A stretch of 8,690 nt of DNA. Origin: Bacteroidota bacterium. GTDB taxonomy: Bacteria > Bacteroidota > Bacteroidia > Flavobacteriales_F > PHOS-HE28. Location of the stretch: assembly GCA_023418095.1 (NCBI GenBank), contig JAEZDL010000129.1, forward strand, positions 1 to 8,690, in the 5' to 3' direction. Shown in pieces: positions 6,182 through 8,690 of this stretch. The translations under genes and the position numbers were made by a program. Positions within the stretch are counted from its first letter, which is position 1. Each line of letters starts with the position of its first letter. The notes beneath the pieces are model-generated. The model did no database searches, was not told where the DNA came from, and saw nothing but the letters and a program-made list of their open reading frames with translations.

Positions 6182-6647
6182 AGACGAATATTTCCTGAAT
6201 GAAGCGATCCAACTCGCGCGTGAAGGCATGAAGAAAAGACTCGGCGGACCATTCGGTTGTGTGATCGTGAAGGATGGGCAGATCGTTGGCCGTGGAAATA
6301 ATCAGGTCACCAGTAGCAATGATCCAACAGCACATGCAGAAGTTATCGCGATCCGCGATGCCTGCAGGAATTTGATGGATTTCCAATTGACCGGCTGCGT
6401 GCTCTACACCAGTTGCGAGCCATGCCCGATGTGCCTTGGTGCGATCTACTGGGCGCGTCCCGATCGGATCGTTCTCGCTGCCAGCCGTGAAGATGCCGCG
6501 GATGCCGGCTTTGATGATCGGTTGATCTACGAGGAACTGGTCCTGCCGATCGAAGAACGAAGGATCCCGACAACATCGATGATGCGCGAACAAGCACAAG
6601 CACTCTTCGAGGAATGGAAGCGCGATCCGGGCAAGATCGCGTATTGA
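6171..6647 (+). CDS. guaD: Guanine deaminase (cytidine/deoxycytidylate deaminase fold)
   Basis: A 158-residue zinc deaminase predicted to convert guanine to xanthine and ammonia in purine salvage or catabolism. The zinc site is complete: HAE at 55-57 (His55 ligand, Glu57 proton shuttle) and SCEPCPMC at 81-88 (Cys85 and Cys88 ligands). Features typical of the Bacillus-type GuaD, rather than tRNA adenosine deaminase TadA, are AIYWARP (91-97), DAADAGFDDRLIYEEL (108-123), the PIEERRIP segment, and a C-terminal Tyr (Tyr158); in the B. subtilis enzyme the C-terminal tail contributes to the active site. Length matches that enzyme. The ATG at 6171, inside the end of the VOC gene, was chosen because it gives the normal N-terminus before the first helix. 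The open frame extends upstream but is antisense-free VOC coding sequence. A general nucleoside deaminase is the alternative. Confidence 0.9.
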   Translation: MKNEDEYFLNEAIQLAREGMKKRLGGPFGCVIVKDGQIVGRGNNQVTSSNDPTAHAEVIAIRDACRNLMDFQLTGCVLYTSCEPCPMCLGAIYWARPDRIVLAASREDAADAGFDDRLIYEELVLPIEERRIPTTSMMREQAQALFEEWKRDPGKIAY

Positions 6648-6649
6648 GT

Positions 6650-7663
6650 TCAGAGGAACCGATCCTTCTTCAGCCCCATCCAATCCAGCGCAGAACCGCT
6701 CAACAGCATTTCCTTCATGTGGTCGTTCCACGGCATGCTCTTGATCAGCGTGCCAGGCTCCAGTTCACCGAGCGGGAACGGATAATCGGTACCCAGCGCG
6801 ACTTTTTCCGCGCCGATCAGATCAACTACGAATTGCAACATCTTCGGATCGTGCACGAGTGAATCGATCCAGAATCTTCCCAAGTATTCACGCGGATTCA
6901 CGTTGTTGTCCACCGCGCATAGATCGGGCCTTACCTGGAAACCATGCTCGATCCTTCCGATCGTTGCGGGAAAGGATCCGCCGCCGTGTGCGAATGCGAC
7001 CCGCAGTTTCGGAAGCCGCTCGAACAATCCGCTGAAGATCATCGACGTGATCGCGGTCGTGGTCTCAGCCGGCATTCCAACGAGCCACGGCATCCAATAC
7101 TTGTCGAACCGATCGGCGCCCATCATGTCCCACGGGTGAACGAAAACCGCCATATCCAATTCCTCGCATGCCTTGAAGATGCTGAATAGACGCGGTTCGC
7201 CGAGGTTGATGCCGTTGATATGAGAACCGATCTGTACACCGATCAGCCCGATCTTTTTGCAACGTTCAAGTTCCTTGATCGCGAGTTCGGGATCCTGCAT
7301 CGGGATCGTTCCCAAACCGGTGAAACGCTTTGGATATCGATCGACGATATCCGCGATGTGGTCGTTCAGGAACATCGATAGATCGAGCGTATCCTGCGGT
7401 TTCGCCCAATAGCTGAACATCACCGGAACGGTGCTCAACACCTGCACATGTACGTGATGATGATCACATTCCTCGATCCGCACCTTCGGGTCCCAGACGT
7501 TGGAACAGACCTCACGGAAGAATTTGTCATCCTGCATCATCCGCGCACAACCCGGCTTGTGATGATCCAGGTGGATGAAGCCACGATAGCCATACTTCGA
7601 TCCAAAATCGGGGATGTTCTCCGGCAGGATGTGCGTATGGATGTCGATCGAAAAGAGATCCAT
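6650..7663 (-). CDS. ACMSD: 2-amino-3-carboxymuconate-6-semialdehyde decarboxylase (ACMSD)
   Basis: A zinc amidohydrolase-superfamily decarboxylase that converts ACMS to 2-aminomuconate-6-semialdehyde, diverting the kynurenine pathway from quinolinate/NAD towards catabolism. All expected metal ligands are present: His9 and His11 (DIHTHILP), His176 (VFVHPWDM), His226 (FAHGGG) and Asp293 (GTDYPFPLGELEPG). Long stretches resemble animal ACMSD closely, including QVLSTVPVMFSYWAKP (74-89), KYWMPWLVGMPAETT (188-202) and RPDLCAVDNNVNP (245-257). The length of 337 residues is nearly the same as the human enzyme (336). The start at 7661-7663 gives the short N-tail expected before strand 1, but it directly abuts a heptamer inverted repeat and has no Shine-Dalgarno. 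Its substrate producer, HAAO, is immediately upstream on the same strand. The stop lies 2 bp from the converging guaD stop. Confidence 0.97.
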   Translation of the reverse strand: MDLFSIDIHTHILPENIPDFGSKYGYRGFIHLDHHKPGCARMMQDDKFFREVCSNVWDPKVRIEECDHHHVHVQVLSTVPVMFSYWAKPQDTLDLSMFLNDHIADIVDRYPKRFTGLGTIPMQDPELAIKELERCKKIGLIGVQIGSHINGINLGEPRLFSIFKACEELDMAVFVHPWDMMGADRFDKYWMPWLVGMPAETTTAITSMIFSGLFERLPKLRVAFAHGGGSFPATIGRIEHGFQVRPDLCAVDNNVNPREYLGRFWIDSLVHDPKMLQFVVDLIGAEKVALGTDYPFPLGELEPGTLIKSMPWNDHMKEMLLSGSALDWMGLKKDRFL

Positions 7664-7664
7664 G

Positions 7665-7757
7665 TGTCAGTTGTCCGTTGTCAGTTGTCCGTGATGCGTA
7701 ATGAAGCCGTGAACATTTGCCGTGGTTCCCTGACAACTAACAACTGTCAACTGACAA
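7665..7757. repeat. Inverted repeat built of TTGTCAG-type heptamers
   Basis: The left arm (7665-7692) holds four tandem 7-nt units, TGTCAGT / TGTCCGT / TGTCAGT / TGTCCGT. The right arm (7730-7757) holds four units on the opposite strand, CTGACAA / CTAACAA / CTGTCAA / CTGACAA. Comparing 7665-7691 with the reverse complement of 7730-7756 gives 23 matches in 27, so RNA from either strand can fold into a long hairpin with a loop of about 38 nt. It fills almost the whole gap between HAAO and ACMSD and ends 1 nt from the ACMSD start codon. It looks like a dispersed palindromic repeat, but a role as attenuator or processing site is also possible. Confidence 0.85.
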
Positions 7758-7764
7758 CCGCGAT

Positions 7765-8295
7765 TCATACGAACCGAGGATCCACTTCCATCACATGCCC
7801 ACATTTGTTGCACGTGCGAAGATCTTCATTGGAATAGAACTCCCTGAAACGCGGGAGAAAGTCCTTCTCGATGTTGTGCAATACGAAACGGTATTCATGC
7901 AGCAGGTTGTTGCACTTCTCGCAATACCATTGCAGGCCATCCTCCAATTCGCGATCGTCGCGCTTCACTTCGATCACAAGACCGACGGTATTCGGTCCGC
8001 GCCGCGGCTGGTGCGGCGTGCGCGATGGGAGCAGGAACATCTCGCCCTGTTTGATCGGGATCGTTACAGCCTTTCCATCTTCCTGCACACCGACTTCGAT
8101 ATCGCCTTCGATCTGGTAGAAAAGTTCCTCCGTTTCGTTCCAGTGATAATCCTTTCGCGAGTTGGGTCCGCCAACGATCATCACGATGTAATCACCAGCA
8201 TCGGCGTAAAGGTTCTTGTTGCCAACGGGTGGTTTGAGGAGATGGCGGTTCTCGTTGATCCAGCCTTGCAGATCGAATGGTCTTCTGATGCTCAT
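7765..8295 (-). CDS. nbaC: 3-hydroxyanthranilate 3,4-dioxygenase (HAAO), bacterial two-metal type
   Basis: A non-haem iron cupin dioxygenase that opens the ring of 3-hydroxyanthranilate to give 2-amino-3-carboxymuconate-6-semialdehyde, the substrate of the neighbouring ACMSD. Iron ligands are His51, Glu57 and His95, the numbering known for the Cupriavidus enzyme. Arg47, Arg99 and Glu109 occupy the substrate-binding positions. A rubredoxin-like second metal site is complete with Cys125, Cys128 (WYCEKCNN) and Cys162, Cys165 (RTCNKCGH); this site marks bacterial and fungal enzymes and is absent from animal ones. Length (176) is normal. The start at 8293-8295 gives the expected N-terminus (MSIRRPFDLQGWI). 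Upstream on the minus strand, TACCTTTA (8324-8317) is a one-mismatch -7 box without a clear -33 partner. ACMSD lies downstream beyond a repeat, so the two probably share a transcript. Confidence 0.97.
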   Translation of the reverse strand: MSIRRPFDLQGWINENRHLLKPPVGNKNLYADAGDYIVMIVGGPNSRKDYHWNETEELFYQIEGDIEVGVQEDGKAVTIPIKQGEMFLLPSRTPHQPRRGPNTVGLVIEVKRDDRELEDGLQWYCEKCNNLLHEYRFVLHNIEKDFLPRFREFYSNEDLRTCNKCGHVMEVDPRFV

Positions 8296-8354
8296 TGGGT
8301 GCGGGTCTGATCGGCTTAAAGGTAGCGATCCGATGGAGCGGTGTGAAGTGAAAT

Positions 8355-8384
8355 GAAGAAGGCGGACCCAGGCCCGCCTTCTTC
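8355..8384 (-). terminator. Hairpin terminator for the T9SS cargo gene at the window end
   Basis: GAAGAAGGCGG (8355-8365) pairs perfectly with CCGCCTTCTTC (8374-8384) over 11 bp around an 8-nt loop. It lies 21 bp past the stop codon of the minus-strand gene at 8406 and before the HAAO gene, so it separates the two transcripts. Beyond the stem on the minus strand comes a T-rich but broken tract, so Rho-independence is likely but not textbook. Confidence 0.7.
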
Positions 8385-8405
8385 AAGATCGCATCGATCG
8401 AGGGT

Positions 8406-8690
8406 TCATTCAACGATCACCCGTGCGGTGGACCGCCCAAGTTCCGTGCTGATCGAAATGGTGTACATACCCGGTGCGAGCGCGCCAACTGACAGCGGTT
8501 GGTTCGCTCCGGCGATCAATTGGATCCGTTCGATGATCACCCGGCGGCCAGATGCATCGTACATCTCGATCACGGCATTTCCTGCTTCACCGTTGTAAGT
8601 GATGTTGATCACATCGTTGGCCGGATTCGGGAAGATGCTCCAATCGATGGAAGAAGAGCTTTCGATCGAAGTGCAGACCTCCACGATCAA
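8406..8690 (-). CDS. T9SS type A C-terminal sorting domain, 3' end of a larger secreted protein (truncated by window edge)
   Basis: Only the last 94 residues are visible, and the frame stays open to the window edge, so the N-terminal functional domains are unseen. A short Ser-rich linker (IESSSSIDW) precedes the sorting domain, which begins with the typical FPNPANDVINI (20-30), continues with AVIEMYDASGRRV (39-51) and LSVGALAPGMYTISI (66-80), and ends in the basic-hydrophobic tail RSTARVIVE. This pattern directs secretion through PorSS/T9SS, with cleavage of the domain on the cell surface. One Cys lies just before the linker. The cargo function cannot be inferred. A strong hairpin follows the stop codon. 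Confidence 0.9.
   Translation of the reverse strand: MIVEVCTSIESSSSIDWSIFPNPANDVINITYNGEAGNAVIEMYDASGRRVIIERIQLIAGANQPLSVGALAPGMYTISISTELGRSTARVIVE

Noticed and set aside
7665..7757. Repeat cluster considered as a CRISPR array
   Set aside because: Units are only 7 nt, contiguous and inverted between arms, with no regular spacers and no cas genes nearby.
7795..8310. A 171-residue plus-strand open frame opposite HAAO
   Set aside because: HAAO on the minus strand has all metal ligands conserved, so this is a shadow frame.

Overview
The window looks like chromosomal DNA of a Bacteroidota bacterium, probably of the Flavobacteriales. Two genes encode type IX secretion (T9SS) C-terminal sorting domains. 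Promoter-like sites fit the Bacteroidota consensus (TTTG, a 19-nt gap, then TAnnTTTG) rather than sigma-70 boxes, and start codons generally lack Shine-Dalgarno sequences. The DNA is moderately GC-rich and strikingly dense in the tetramer GATC. There are no tRNA or rRNA genes, insertion sequences, phage genes or CRISPR arrays. Both ends of the window cut through genes.

Layout. (1) 1-745: the 3' part of a class III-type PPK2 polyphosphate kinase, ending in a strong hairpin shared with a converging gene. (2) 745-2482: a small regulatory module. A TetR-family regulator is divergent from a cupin gene, which is followed on the same strand by a four-helix DUF4345-like membrane protein. The 39-bp divergent gap holds a perfect 8-1-8 palindrome whose two arms each supply the TTTG of an opposing -7 box. 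(3) 2486-3797: a secreted T9SS-cargo protein whose mature N-terminus looks TIMP/netrin-like (Cys-Ser-Cys), divergent from a small lipoprotein. (4) 3855-6647: a tightly packed plus-strand run of aspS, a VOC/glyoxalase-like protein and a guanine deaminase. The AspRS carries an extra segment of about 47 residues. (5) 6650-8295: two minus-strand kynurenine-pathway genes, 3-hydroxyanthranilate 3,4-dioxygenase then ACMS decarboxylase. The gap between them is almost entirely a heptamer-based inverted repeat that abuts the ACMSD start codon. (6) 8355-8690: a terminator and the C-terminal end of a second T9SS cargo protein.

How the genes work together. HAAO and ACMSD catalyse consecutive steps that take 3-hydroxyanthranilate away from quinolinate/NAD synthesis and towards 2-aminomuconate semialdehyde, which suggests tryptophan/kynurenine catabolism. 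GuaD feeds purine salvage or catabolism. PPK2 links polyphosphate to nucleotide phosphorylation. The TetR-cupin-DUF4345 group is probably a self-contained regulon, but its inducer and chemistry cannot be read from the sequence.

No clearly new multi-gene system is evident. The most interesting items are the operator/dual-promoter architecture, the heptamer hairpin inside the kynurenine gene pair, the AspRS insertion, the TIMP-like exported protein and the GATC excess.
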